Source of the DNA: Nitrospira sp. CG24B
Lineage (GTDB): Bacteria > Nitrospirota > Nitrospiria > Nitrospirales > Nitrospiraceae
DNA: 40,265 bases
Reading direction: 5' to 3'
Assembly (NCBI GenBank): GCA_002869845.2
Contig: NEWS02000008.1
Location: 111,463 to 151,727 of the forward strand
Position numbers and translations under genes: made by a program. Below are positions 15,824 through 23,812 of this stretch, piece by piece. Each line of letters opens with the position of its first letter. The stretch's first letter is position 1. The notes below the pieces were generated by a model. It worked only from the letters and a program-made list of their open reading frames with translations. It was not told where the DNA came from and searched no databases.

Positions 15824-15857
15824 TAACGGGGTCGGGATAAGCTCGCGCGGGTTCCGT
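15824..15857 (+). repeat. REP-like sequence
   Basis: GGGGTCGGGATAAGCTCGCG shares GGGTCGGG with the copies at 16619-16633 and 17013-17026 and GGATAAGCT with the segment at 18365-18374. A diverged member of the same family. Confidence 0.4.
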
Positions 15858-15918
15858 GAGTCCAAATACCCGAACCTCACTTACCGTCTCAATCGCCTGC
15901 ACCATCCTTCTGGTTTGT

Positions 15919-15933
15919 TATAATCCCAGACTG
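15919..15933 (+). promoter_or_regulatory. -10 element very close to a GTG start
   Basis: Perfect TATAAT at 15919-15924, nine bases before the GTG of the next gene, with no ribosome site between them. If used, the transcript would be leaderless or nearly so. The -35 is not recognisable. Confidence 0.4.
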
Positions 15934-16541
15934 TGGGACGACGATATCGCATCGGCTCGGCCATCACACTCGCGTGCTTCTTCTCTATCCTGCTTCTTCT
16001 GGAAGGATGCTCCTCTCCACCACCTCCCTCCGGGGTCCACTTTCCCATCACCAACGGCTCCCATACGCTGTTGCCTAGCGCACAGCAGCGCATCCTGATC
16101 TGGGGAGATCCGCTCCTGGCCAGTGTAGCTGACGAATGGCTCCGGTCTCATCACTATTCCAACATCCTCATGCCCCCTCAGATTCCCTATCCCCCATCGG
16201 ATCGCCAGGTAGCGCTTGTGACCGCGGCAGAGGTGAATGCCGCATTTGTACTCATCCTGAAGCGGGAAGAATTAAAGGAAGAGGCATTGATCCAAACGAG
16301 CTGTGGCGCACTCTTTAACATTACCGTCGAGGTGCGAGGCCTTTCAGTCGAACGCGGAGCAAGCGTCCTGCGGGGTGGCGCTCATTACCCGCATTGCGTC
16401 GAACGTAACGAACAGACCGTTCGGCACCTGACTTGCCAAGCCCTCGCTACCGCCTGGGGCTTCCGCTCAGCCGGTCAGCTTGAGATCCCTTCACACCTAG
16501 CATGTACTGCTGGCCAGAATACCCCCGCGCCAAACCACTAG
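15933..16541 (+). CDS. Hypothetical lipoprotein
   Basis: 202 residues with GTG start. MGRRYR supplies the basic head of a lipoprotein signal, followed by a hydrophobic run and lipobox LEGC (residue 26). After a Pro-rich linker the body contains QRILIWGDPLLASVADEWL and VNAAFVLILKREEL; four further Cys (SCGAL, PHCVE, LTCQA, LACT) could pair in the periplasm. Family not recognised. No ribosome site is seen, see the promoter element at 15919. It is preceded and followed by REP-like sequence. Confidence 0.6.
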   Translation: MGRRYRIGSAITLACFFSILLLLEGCSSPPPPSGVHFPITNGSHTLLPSAQQRILIWGDPLLASVADEWLRSHHYSNILMPPQIPYPPSDRQVALVTAAEVNAAFVLILKREELKEEALIQTSCGALFNITVEVRGLSVERGASVLRGGAHYPHCVERNEQTVRHLTCQALATAWGFRSAGQLEIPSHLACTAGQNTPAPNH

Positions 16542-16565
16542 ACCCACACACGACATGATTTAAAA

Positions 16566-16633
16566 GGATCGGGACTCTTTTTTAGTACCGCTCGCTTGTT
16601 CCAAAACAACCTTTCAACAAAGACTCCCGACCC
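16566..16633. repeat. Inverted pair of REP-like units (BIME-like)
   Basis: GGATCGGGACTCTTT (16566-16580) faces AAAGACTCCCGACCC (16619-16633), 38 bases apart; the arms match in 13 of 15 positions. The same core is found near the RAYT gene at 17013 and again at 18392. Paired inverted REPs are the usual arrangement for elements mobilised by RAYT enzymes. Confidence 0.65.
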
Positions 16634-16764
16634 TATTTTTACAGGTACTAACGTGACAAAAGATTGACAAGTTGATCTCATGAGCACCGTCAATGTTTTG
16701 AAAATAATCTATCCTCGTCAACTACGTAAGTACTAACTCGTTGAAATACTTAAGTATGTGAAAC

Positions 16765-16780
16765 TGGTGTGGTTTTTGCT
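16765..16780 (+). promoter_or_regulatory. Possible sigma-54 (-24/-12) promoter
   Basis: TGGTGTGGTTTTTGCT has GG and GC separated by ten bases, as in TGGCACG-N4-TTGC. It stands 46 bases upstream of the zinc-ribbon ATG. The middle of the -24 box is imperfect, so this is tentative. Confidence 0.33.
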
Positions 16781-16825
16781 TAAGTTTGCCACCAGCTGTG
16801 AACGTAGCCACCTTGGGAGGGATCA

Positions 16826-16999
16826 ATGGAATGTCCGAAGTGCAAAGGGATGATGATGTTGGAGCGGTTTTCGGATTTCTTTCTCGTGTTCTATGCATGG
16901 AAATGCATGAACTGTGGTGCGATTATCGACCGCACCATTTCCAACAACCGCCGAAAGAGCCTGGCTGCCCGAGAATCCCAGACCGCTGCAGTGCGCTAA
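16826..16999 (+). CDS. 57-residue zinc-ribbon protein
   Basis: Short gene with strong GGGAGG ribosome site six bases before the ATG. It opens MECPKCKGMM and, after FSDFFLVFYAWK, has CMNCGAIID; the two CxxC pairs (residues 3-6 and 27-30) form a zinc ribbon. The C-terminal 25 residues are basic and polar. I recall similar small proteins in Nitrospira but know no function. It is enclosed by REP-like repeats and lies upstream of the RAYT gene. The clear ribosome site, intact zinc ligands and length argue for a real gene rather than chance. Confidence 0.7.
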   Translation: MECPKCKGMMMLERFSDFFLVFYAWKCMNCGAIIDRTISNNRRKSLAARESQTAAVR

Positions 17000-17012
17000 G
17001 CGTATAGAAACC

Positions 17013-17026
17013 GGGTCGGGAGTCTT
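17013..17026 (+). repeat. REP-like unit upstream of RAYT
   Basis: GGGTCGGGAGTCTT, 40 bases before the RAYT start and identical in its core to the reverse complement of 16619-16633. Confidence 0.6.
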
Positions 17027-17066
17027 AACTTGACAGCCTCGTCACGGGTCCGCTAGAAGATTCCCT

Positions 17067-17738
17067 ATGCCTCGTCGCCCCCGACTCGTTGCCGGCGCCC
17101 TCGCCTACCATGTCCTGAATCGTCGAGTGGGACGCCTCCCCCTGTTCGAGGAACCCGCCGACTATGCCGCGTTTGAACAGGTCCTGGCCGAAGCTCAGGC
17201 CAATTCTCGCATTCGCATCGCCGCCTATTGCCTGATGCCGACTCACTGGCATCTCCTGCTCTGGCCTCGGGAGAACGGAGAACTCTCCGAAGTGCTCCGC
17301 TGGATCACGGTCACCCACACCCAACGCTGGCATTCGCACCATGACACCGCCGGCACTGGCCCGGTCTATCAGGGCCGCTTCAGGTCGTTTCCAGTCCAAA
17401 CCGATACGCATTTCCTAACAGTCGCCCGCTACGTGGAGCGTAATGCGTTGCGAGCCAAGTTGGTCAGGCAGGCTGAAAATTGGCGATGGTCCAGTTTATG
17501 GCGACGAGCCCAAGGCGATTCCAAAATCACGACCTGGCTGAGCGACTGGCCGGTGGACCTACCACGAAATTGGGTCGCACGGGTGAATCGTCCTGAAACC
17601 GGCGAGGATTTGGACAGGCTCCGGCTCAGTGTGCAGCGTGGCCGTCCATTTGGTGAAGAAGGCTGGGTGCGCCGCATGGCGAAACGGTTTGGCATGGAGT
17701 CAACCTTGCGGCCTCGGGGACGCCCGAAAGGCTCTTGA
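17067..17738 (+). CDS. REP-associated tyrosine transposase (RAYT, Y1 type)
   Basis: 223 residues. The start MPRRPRLVAGALAYHVLNR is typical of TnpA_REP proteins, with the HUH-type metal motif MPTHWHLLLW (about 58-67) and the nicking Tyr in FLTVARYVERNALRAKLV. An extended C-terminal part (about 150-223) with KRFGMESTLRPRGRPKGS is the RAYT-specific DNA-binding tail. RAYTs are single-copy enzymes that cut and move REP sequences rather than themselves. REP-like units lie on both sides (16566-16633, 17013, 18392). All key residues look intact, so it may be active. Confidence 0.9.
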   Translation: MPRRPRLVAGALAYHVLNRRVGRLPLFEEPADYAAFEQVLAEAQANSRIRIAAYCLMPTHWHLLLWPRENGELSEVLRWITVTHTQRWHSHHDTAGTGPVYQGRFRSFPVQTDTHFLTVARYVERNALRAKLVRQAENWRWSSLWRRAQGDSKITTWLSDWPVDLPRNWVARVNRPETGEDLDRLRLSVQRGRPFGEEGWVRRMAKRFGMESTLRPRGRPKGS

Positions 17739-17828
17739 ACACTGACGCCGCTGCAGTTCATCCTCGACATTTGACTGAATCATGCCCCTGTGGCAGAAAC
17801 ATCGATCCTATTCCAGCGATGGCTGCCG

Positions 17829-18347
17829 ATGCGATATCCCATAATTCTTGGAATGGTCGTGCTCGGAGTGCTCCTCTTTTTGTGGGAACGTCACCACCAC
17901 GCGCCGACCCATGTGAGCGACACGGCCTATGACCTGCTGCTGTCCACCCTGCTGTCGCACAGTGTGCCGGAAGTGTCGGTCGACCAGGTCGAATCGGGGC
18001 AGTATCGCGTACTCGATGCCCGCGCGTACCGAGAATTTGAGGTGAGTCATATTGCAGGAGCGACTTGGGTGGGCTACGACGATTTTGATCTGGCCCGGCT
18101 GGTCGGAATTGATACACGGGCACCAGTGGCAGTCTATTGTTCGGTAGGGTACCGCAGCGAGCGTATTGCGGAACGACTGCTCCAGCAAGGATATACCAAT
18201 GTCGTCAATGTCTATGGCGGCATCTTCCAATGGGTCAACACAAGGCACCCTGTCGTGACCCAAAATGGTGCAGAAACAGAACGGATACACGCCTACTCAA
18301 AGTCATGGGGTATCTGGCTCACACGCGGAGAACCCATCTACGAATAG
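17829..18347 (+). CDS. Membrane-anchored rhodanese-domain protein
   Basis: 172 residues from ATG 17829; a GTG at 17790 would add 13 residues and neither has a clear ribosome site. One N-terminal membrane helix (about 3-18) precedes a rhodanese domain: VLDARAYREFEVSHIAGA, then the active loop VYCSVGYRSE with catalytic Cys and Arg, then GYTNVVNVYGGIFQW and a C-terminal tail. Likely a sulfurtransferase or thiosulfate-handling protein facing the periplasm. A damaged copy lies at 20064-20544. It follows the RAYT gene by 90 bases. Confidence 0.85.
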   Translation: MRYPIILGMVVLGVLLFLWERHHHAPTHVSDTAYDLLLSTLLSHSVPEVSVDQVESGQYRVLDARAYREFEVSHIAGATWVGYDDFDLARLVGIDTRAPVAVYCSVGYRSERIAERLLQQGYTNVVNVYGGIFQWVNTRHPVVTQNGAETERIHAYSKSWGIWLTRGEPIYE

Positions 18348-18406
18348 GATCGGGGACATGGGTCCGGATAAGCTGCCGGGGTTGAAGCACAGGGATCGGG
18401 AGTCTT
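18347..18406 (+). repeat. REP-like cluster downstream of rhodanese gene
   Basis: GGATCGGGGAC at 18347-18357 and GGGATCGGGAGTCTT at 18392-18406, separated by GTCCGGATAAGCTGCCGGGG. The second unit differs from the one upstream of RAYT by one inserted base. Confidence 0.55.
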
Positions 18407-18685
18407 GTCTGAGAAACTATTTCCTAGCAAGAAGAAGACACTGGGAACATTCTGAATTTTCCGGCGCGTTTGCCGCGTGACGACCCGATGCATTCCTTGC
18501 CTCTCCAATTGACTCAGGAGTGATGGATTGGCCTCCGTCTTTGCAGTACACTTGCCGTTGGCGTGGAACTTGTTTGTTGGGTTAATTCGGTTTTCATATG
18601 AGTGACCCGACCCGCGAACGCCCCCCCTTGAAACAATATTTTAGCCCCCCATGGTGTAACGATTTCGTTGAAAGGTTGGTGATCG
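18407..18685. other. Intergenic stretch, no gene seen
   Basis: The whole gap 18348-18685 lacks a credible gene. Beyond the REP units it has no clear promoter, only runs of C near 18623 and 18646. Confidence 0.5.
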
Positions 18686-19198
18686 ATGCGACGTGTTTTC
18701 TATGCACTACTCTTGGCTCTGACCTATGCAGCAAGCGTAAGTCCACAGCCCGTTCTGGCTGCAGATTCTCTTGAGGATGCGGAATTTGCGTATGAGCGTG
18801 GCGAGTATACGCAGGCAGCTCGCCTCTTCAGCCCCCTGGCGGAGCAAGGCGTGGCATCAGCCCAGTTCTATCTGGGCTTGATGCATGAAAAAGGACGCGG
18901 TGTCCGACAAGACAACCCAACGGCGCTGGCGTGGTTTCGTAAGTCGGCGGCGCAGGGCTACGCTGGTCCACAGAGCAATCTGGGCCTGATGTACGAGAGG
19001 GGACGGGGTGTCCGGAAAGACGTGGTTCGCGCGCTCATGTGGTACCACATCGCTGGTGCCATGTTAAAAGGCGATGAGGGGAACGCAGCCGTGAAGCGTC
19101 GAGACTATCTGACCTCACACATGACGACCGAGCAGATCGAACAGGCGCAGGAAATGGCACGGCGTTGTCAACAGTCCCAGTTCAAGCAGTGCGACTAG
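18686..19198 (+). CDS. Secreted Sel1-repeat protein
   Basis: 170 residues; AAAGG precedes the ATG. Signal peptide 1-26 (VLAAD). It carries one degenerate and two full Sel1/TPR-like repeats: SAQFYLGLMHEKGRGVRQD and PQSNLGLMYERGRGVRKD each open a repeat with AxxWFRKSAAQG or AxMWYHIAGA. A charged helix follows (121-170, MTTEQIEQAQEMARRCQQ). Sel1 proteins are adaptors for protein contacts; the partner is unknown. It lies between a rhodanese gene and a zone of transposon wreckage. Confidence 0.85.
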   Translation: MRRVFYALLLALTYAASVSPQPVLAADSLEDAEFAYERGEYTQAARLFSPLAEQGVASAQFYLGLMHEKGRGVRQDNPTALAWFRKSAAQGYAGPQSNLGLMYERGRGVRKDVVRALMWYHIAGAMLKGDEGNAAVKRRDYLTSHMTTEQIEQAQEMARRCQQSQFKQCD

Positions 19199-19370
19199 AT
19201 CAGGATCCTTGCAACAGAAATCAGGCTCTGCGCAGATTGGAATGGATAAATGAGCGAACGTGAAGCGTCCCAACTCTGCAGCCCGCCTGGGATTGGGGCA
19301 GCGTGGCGAGACCTCGAATCTTGTCCGAGATCTGAGGCAGACTCCTGGCGGCATTTGCCCAGGAGACCCC

Positions 19371-19845
19371 ATGAAAGACACGCAGACGCTCTCCGCCTTG
19401 TTCTCCGTTCCGAGATTCCGTGCCCGCAGTCGGCTGCAAGGCATCTTCGGCAATCCCCACGCCAGGCTCGTCGTCTTGGTCCGGCGAAAAAAACCGCCGT
19501 GTGCTCGGGCTGCGGGACCCGGTACCGGACGTTCTACGATCGCCAGACGCGCCGAGTGCGGGATACCCATGCGGCGGGCTGGCGTATCTACCTGGCGTTT
19601 GAGCAGCGGCGGATGGCCTGCGCGCGTTGTCAGGGGGTGAAGGTCGGTCGATCAAGAAGGGCCATGCGTATCGTATCGTGATCAGCGACTTGGAACGAGG
19701 CCGTCCGATTTGGATTGAGGGCACTGGCCCCACACCAAGGCGAATTTGGATCAGTTCTTTGTGGCGCTGGAGCCGCAGGAGACCGCCCAAATTCGGTTGA
19801 CGGCGGTGGACATGTGGAAAGCCCTCCCCAACTCGGTGCAGACCC
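19371..19845 (+). pseudogene. ISL3-family transposase remnant
   Basis: Broken across frames. A piece starting MKDTQTLSALFSVPRF at 19371 leads, in another frame, to CSGCGTRYRTFYDR and ACARCQG, the zinc-ribbon part typical of ISL3 transposases. After an internal deletion near 19650 it continues as GHAYRIVISDLERGRPIWIE and FFVALEPQETAQIRLTAVDM, matching the DDE core of the family. At least two frame changes and a missing middle make it non-functional. Inverted repeats of the IS were not found. Confidence 0.7.
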
Positions 19846-20062
19846 AGGCGCCACAGGCCCAGTTTCTTCCGCAGCCGCTGGATACGGCCGATCCCAACTG
19901 GAAACCCGTCCTCACGCAGTTCGGCTTGCAGCCGTTCCTGGCCATACGTCTGACGGGTACACACATAGGCGGCATGGATCGCCACTTCCAGCCGCGCGTT
20001 CTCCTGGACGCGTGCCGACGGTCGACGGGTGCACCAGGCCTGGTAGCCGCTTGGGAACACGA
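19845..20062 (-). pseudogene. IS3-family transposase (OrfB) remnant
   Basis: On the minus strand FPSGYQAWCTRRPSARVQEN, ARLEVAIHAAYVCTRQTYGQ and ERLQAELREDGFPVGIGRIQ are the N-terminal HTH_21 part of an IS3-group OrfB. No integrase core follows. It directly abuts the rhodanese pseudogene at one end and the ISL3 remnant at the other. Confidence 0.7.
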
Positions 20063-20063
20063 T

Positions 20064-20544
20064 CGCCACCTCTACGTACCGACTCATGTGAGCGATATGG
20101 CCTATAACCTGCTGCTGTTCACCCTGTTGTCGCATAGCGTGTCCGAAGCGTCGGTCGACTAGATCGAATCGAAGCAGTATCGTGTACTCGATGCCCGTGC
20201 GTACCAAGAAAGTGAGTCATATTGCAGGAGCTACTACGACGATTTTGATCTGGCCCGACTAGCCGGAATTGCTACGCATGCAGCAGTAACGGTCTATTGG
20301 GGTACCGCAGTGCACGTATTGCCGAACGACTGCTCCGGCAAGAATATACCCATCCAGGGCATTGCCTCGATAACGCCAGTACACGTTCAAAGCAACAGTG
20401 TCGCCAATATCTATGCCAGCATCTTCCAATGAGCCAACACCGGACATCCTCTCGTGACCGGAGATGAGACCGAACCGGAACAGATCCATGCCTACTTGAA
20501 GTTCCGGGGCATCTGGCTCAAGCGCGAAACACCAATCCATCACT
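20064..20544 (+). pseudogene. Decayed rhodanese gene, copy of 17829-18347
   Basis: DNA-level similarity to 17886-18340 runs through CATGTGAGCGATATGGCCTA, the VLDARAY-coding part and the ATTGCAGGAG stretch. Damage: the 5' end is cut off by the IS3 remnant; CAG became TAG at 20160; the Asp/Phe-coding segment is shortened near 20210-20240; seven bases around the active-site Cys are gone (near 20297); about 45 foreign bases are inserted near 20350-20395; and a TGA sits at 20430. Not functional. Confidence 0.82.
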
Positions 20545-21030
20545 GTCCACCACTAACGAAGCGCACTCACAGCATTCCTACCCTACCTGTGTAGGCTATC
20601 CCATGGCGCAGTGACCTAGATAGAATCTGCCACCTCACTCTAGACCGAGGGAAACCGACCACACTTTTCGCAAGTTAGCAGCAAGCTCTTTTCCGATATA
20701 TCGCTACAGACATATTGCTTTGAGCCCGGTGACATCAGTTCGGTGAGGGAACCGGGGCTTTCCATATGGTGAGATTCTCAACAAGGAATGTGTCAGTGTA
20801 ATTATTCATGAGAAACGACAACGCACAAGATCGTGCTTCCATCGCAAACGGATGGGAATTGACCAGCACCACGAACTGAGCAAACCGCACCCGGCGATGG
20901 TGGCCCTCCACCGTCACCGTACCAAGAAGAAATTCGCCTGAACTGTGAGCTATCTTTCATGCTGACCTGTGCGTCCCTTGCCTCATCAATTCGTTCGTCG
21001 TGTCAGTCCGTACAACAAGGAGGACTTATC
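20545..21030. other. Intergenic stretch without a credible gene
   Basis: The only open frame of note is on the minus strand at 20735-20917 (60 residues with FAQFVVLVNSHPFAMEARSC). It has no ribosome site and resembles nothing I know; it may be a fragment of a decayed gene. Confidence 0.4.
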
Positions 21031-21552
21031 ATGCCCACGTCGACCTGCACAGTGCTCGCCCTCACGGCTTGTCTTGTCACATTCCCCACCTTATCGGCCC
21101 TTGCCGAAGACACCCACAGCGAGTCCGCAACATCTCTCAAAGGCACGTTTCGGTTCAGCATGGTCAAGACCTGTGCTGACAGCACAACAGGCTCCACGGC
21201 TCACTTCTACATCAATGGAACCATCGTCTACGATGGCCAGGGCTCTGGCCAGCTGGCACAACAAGGCACTCTGGTTTTTCCTGGCCCAAGTTCCACCTTA
21301 TTCGATGAGACTGCCGAACTCACATATACCGTGAAGCCAAACGGAAGTTTTAGCCAAGAGGGCAGCTTCCGCGCAGTTGATCGGTCCTATACCCTGACGG
21401 GTGTTAAAATAAATGGGCACATCGATCCTCACGGTTCAGTCTTAATCTTCAGTACCGCCATCCCTCAAGAGAAAGAAACGATCACCATGCCAGGAAGAGG
21501 TTTGTCTGAGTATCTCTGTGGTGCCTCCGGAACGGCAGTCCGGATACGCTAG
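21031..21552 (+). CDS. Secreted hypothetical protein
   Basis: 173 residues from ATG 21031, set by AAGGAGG eight bases upstream; the longer frame from 20959 is unsupported. Signal peptide 1-25 (LSALAED). The mature part is beta-rich (GTFRFSMVKTCADS, GTIVYDGQGSGQLAQQGTL, YTVKPNGSFSQEGSF) and reads like a small beta-barrel or lipocalin-like domain, with Cys near both ends (TCADS and YLCGAS). Family not recognised. No operon partner. Confidence 0.65.
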   Translation: MPTSTCTVLALTACLVTFPTLSALAEDTHSESATSLKGTFRFSMVKTCADSTTGSTAHFYINGTIVYDGQGSGQLAQQGTLVFPGPSSTLFDETAELTYTVKPNGSFSQEGSFRAVDRSYTLTGVKINGHIDPHGSVLIFSTAIPQEKETITMPGRGLSEYLCGASGTAVRIR

Positions 21553-21790
21553 TCATTGAATGAATTTGGCGCGCGACGAGCGCGTCCGTGAATAGGGTGA
21601 AACAGATAAGAATATGGATCGGTTGAAGTTCAAGCGGCAATGCGCGAGCCATGTCGCAATGTCTGCCAGACCTTGAGCTCGGTGAGAGGCAAAGAGTCGG
21701 CATCAGAAAACGTTTCATGGGAATAGCAGGGTTTGGTAGACTTGCTGTACAATACCTTTGCGCCGAGTCACTCTTTTCATGGAGGCTCGT

Positions 21791-22102
21791 ATGGCACACA
21801 CCAACCAAGAGCAGCTCTACCGCGCGCGGGCGCTGAAATTATTTCCCTGGATCTGTGCCCATTGTGGACGAGAGTTTGATGGGAAGAAGCTGAACCAACT
21901 CACGGTCCATCACAAGGACCACAACCATCACAACAATCCCCCTGACGGCAGCAACTGGGAGTTGCTCTGCCTCTACTGTCACGACAATGAGCATCAGCGC
22001 GATCAGATCGGTAGCGGACCGACTGAATCTCTGTCGAGCCATGAGCCAGATCGACCCTTCACCCCTTTCGCCAATCTGCTCAAGCGCAACACCGCAGCCT
22101 GA
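21791..22102 (+). CDS. yajD: HNH nuclease of the YajD family
   Basis: 103 residues from ATG 21791, which has GGAGG seven bases upstream; the ATG at 21779 is part of that ribosome site. It follows E. coli YajD closely: ALKLFPWICAHCGREF, LTVHHKDHNHHNNPPDGSNW and ELLCLYCHDNEH. The Cys pairs (HCGR, YCHD) bind structural zinc and the HHKDHNHHN part forms the HNH metal site. The tail PFTPFANLLKR also fits YajD. Its cellular role is unknown; the family is widespread and not tied to phage. Confidence 0.92.
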   Translation: MAHTNQEQLYRARALKLFPWICAHCGREFDGKKLNQLTVHHKDHNHHNNPPDGSNWELLCLYCHDNEHQRDQIGSGPTESLSSHEPDRPFTPFANLLKRNTAA

Positions 22103-22331
22103 TCGAAGCCGGCCTGAAGAACTCAGGGTCAGGACCGACTGCACCAAAACAAGGGTGCGGGCCTGTGATGTGCGAAACGAACGCGCGCGCGTTCTTGGAT
22201 GCTCTCCTGCCTCCCAGTGGCCCTCGTTTTGATCATCGAATTCGCTCCGATCTTGCCACCGTGCCCACGGAGCCCACTTGTGGAATTCAGCCGCAATCGG
22301 TACTCTGCCTCTACTCAGGTCCAGTTCATCC

Positions 22332-22562
22332 ATGAACCAGCCACATGCCATAACCCATCCTCGCGATCCCTTGCACGGGGTCACATTGGAAACCATTGTC
22401 ACGACTTTGGTCGCACGACACGGATGGGCAACATTGGGTGCCCGCGTGCCCATCCGCTGTTTCCGCCATCATCCCACACTCCAGTCGAGCCTGACGTTCT
22501 TGCGCAAGACGCCGTGGGCGCGCAAGCGAGTTGAACAGATGTTTGTGGCGGAACTCCCCTAG
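22332..22562 (+). CDS. VF530 (DUF2132) family protein
   Basis: 76 residues from ATG 22332. [30 protein letters not shown] [19 protein letters not shown] and [14 protein letters not shown] are the complete VF530 signature. Small DNA-binding-like helical fold of unknown role. The yaeQ gene starts 17 bases after the stop, so the two probably form an operon. Confidence 0.88.
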   Translation: MNQPHAITHPRDPLHGVTLETIVTTLVARHGWATLGARVPIRCFRHHPTLQSSLTFLRKTPWARKRVEQMFVAELP

Positions 22563-22578
22563 CGCCCACCCTGGCACG

Positions 22579-23118
22579 ATGGCTTCCAACGCAACCATCT
22601 ATAAAGCCCTGCTGCAAATCGCCGATATGAATCGCCAGCACTTCCAGGACCATGCGCTCACACTTGCGCGCCATCCATCTGAGACAGAGGAACGCATGAT
22701 GGTACGAGTGCTCGCCTTCGCACTGCACGCAGACGAGGCCTTGTCATTCGGCCGAGGGGTGGGCACCGAAGATGAACCAGCGCTGTGGCAGCGAGACTTC
22801 ACGGGGGCAATCGACTGCTGGATCGAGATCGGCCAGCCCGACGAGAAGACCTTGCGTCGGGCCTGTGGCCGCTCCAAACAGGTCATTGTCTATGCCTATG
22901 GAGCCCGCAGCGCCGAGGTCTGGTGGGCAAACCAGAACCCGGCGCTCGGACGTCTAAAAAACCTTGCCGTGACACTGCTCCCGATAGAGAGCGTTCGTGC
23001 CCTCGCTGAGATGGCACGACCTACCATGCAGCTACAATGGACAATCCAAGACGGGCATATCTGGATTGCAAGTGGTGCGCAAACCCTCCACCTTGAATTA
23101 CAGCGATTGAAGGGCTAA
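22579..23118 (+). CDS. yaeQ: YaeQ family protein
   Basis: 179 residues from ATG 22579; the upstream in-frame ATG at 22531 lies within the VF530 gene. It follows E. coli YaeQ over its length: NATIYKALLQIADMNRQHF, TLARHPSETEERMMVRVLAF and the closing TIQDGHIWIASG. YaeQ adopts a PD-(D/E)XK nuclease-like fold; the GAIDCWIEIGQPDEK segment carries the acid and Glu-x-Gly typical of this core, and RACGRSKQVIVYAYG supplies Lys. Function is not settled; an early link to RfaH suppression was later doubted. Confidence 0.92.
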   Translation: MASNATIYKALLQIADMNRQHFQDHALTLARHPSETEERMMVRVLAFALHADEALSFGRGVGTEDEPALWQRDFTGAIDCWIEIGQPDEKTLRRACGRSKQVIVYAYGARSAEVWWANQNPALGRLKNLAVTLLPIESVRALAEMARPTMQLQWTIQDGHIWIASGAQTLHLELQRLKG

Positions 23119-23390
23119 CACCACGAGCGACTCCGTGCTGGAGCCAAACCAGAGAGAAGCATCTGTCCTATTGCTCTGACGTGCGAAGAACATCGTAAAC
23201 CTGTAGGCCGGCTACCTCGCTTGACGGACCAGTTGTCTACCGCGTAGCATACACCTACGACGTTTCAGACAGGCCGATTGTTTTAGCCCTCGCGTATTCG
23301 GCCTATTCTCAACGGGATTGATCCCAGGGATCGCCCCGTCGGACACTCCGTCCATCACCAGACGCCGCCATTACACAAGAGGAGTCGCCG

Positions 23391-23597
23391 ATGACTACGA
23401 ACAGACCGATCACCGACCGTATTATGGCCATGCTCAAAGAGTCGCCAGAGTGTGACTTTGACCGCTTTGTGACACAATGTCCCGAGCTCACCTGGAACGA
23501 CCTCTTTCAGGAGGTGGGTCGTTTGAGCCGGGCCGGGCAGGTGACTATTACTAGAGGAGTCGGCGTATTCACGGTAAAATTGGCGCCGGTGAAATAG
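23391..23597 (+). CDS. Small winged-helix-like hypothetical protein
   Basis: 68 residues; AGAGGAG precedes the ATG by 7 bases, which supports it as a real gene. TDRIMAMLKESPECDFDRFV and TWNDLFQEVGRLSRAGQVTI form helices and GVGVFTVKLAPVK a beta hairpin, the layout of a small winged-helix DNA-binding protein. No family name recognised. It stands alone: the nearest gene on the same strand ends 270 bases upstream. Confidence 0.6.
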   Translation: MTTNRPITDRIMAMLKESPECDFDRFVTQCPELTWNDLFQEVGRLSRAGQVTITRGVGVFTVKLAPVK

Positions 23598-23812
23598 CCG
23601 CGACTGACAGCGTAAGCTCCAGGAGCGTTGCGACACCTACGAAATGAACGCCCCCTGTGCACCTGGCACAGTTCCTTTGCGCACAACCAGGTACCGTACC
23701 CAGTTTCTTTCCCCTAAAGCCGATAGAGGTCTTCATCCAGATCTCTAGTCGCACACGTCACCCTTGAGTTCACGGAGAAAATATCAGGCCTCATCCCCGT
23801 GCTACGGCTGGC

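Larger units (their letters stand above)
16542..16825. other. Intergenic region with REP pair and possible sigma-54 site
   Basis: No gene seen. Apart from the REP pair it is AT-rich at 16700-16790 and holds a short palindrome TACTTAAGTA (about 16747-16756) just before the sigma-54-like site. Confidence 0.5.

Noticed and set aside
19221..20207. 328-residue minus-strand frame across the transposon debris
   Set aside because: Only 19845-20062 reads as a transposase part; the rest is antisense to ISL3 and rhodanese remnants, so it is not a single gene.
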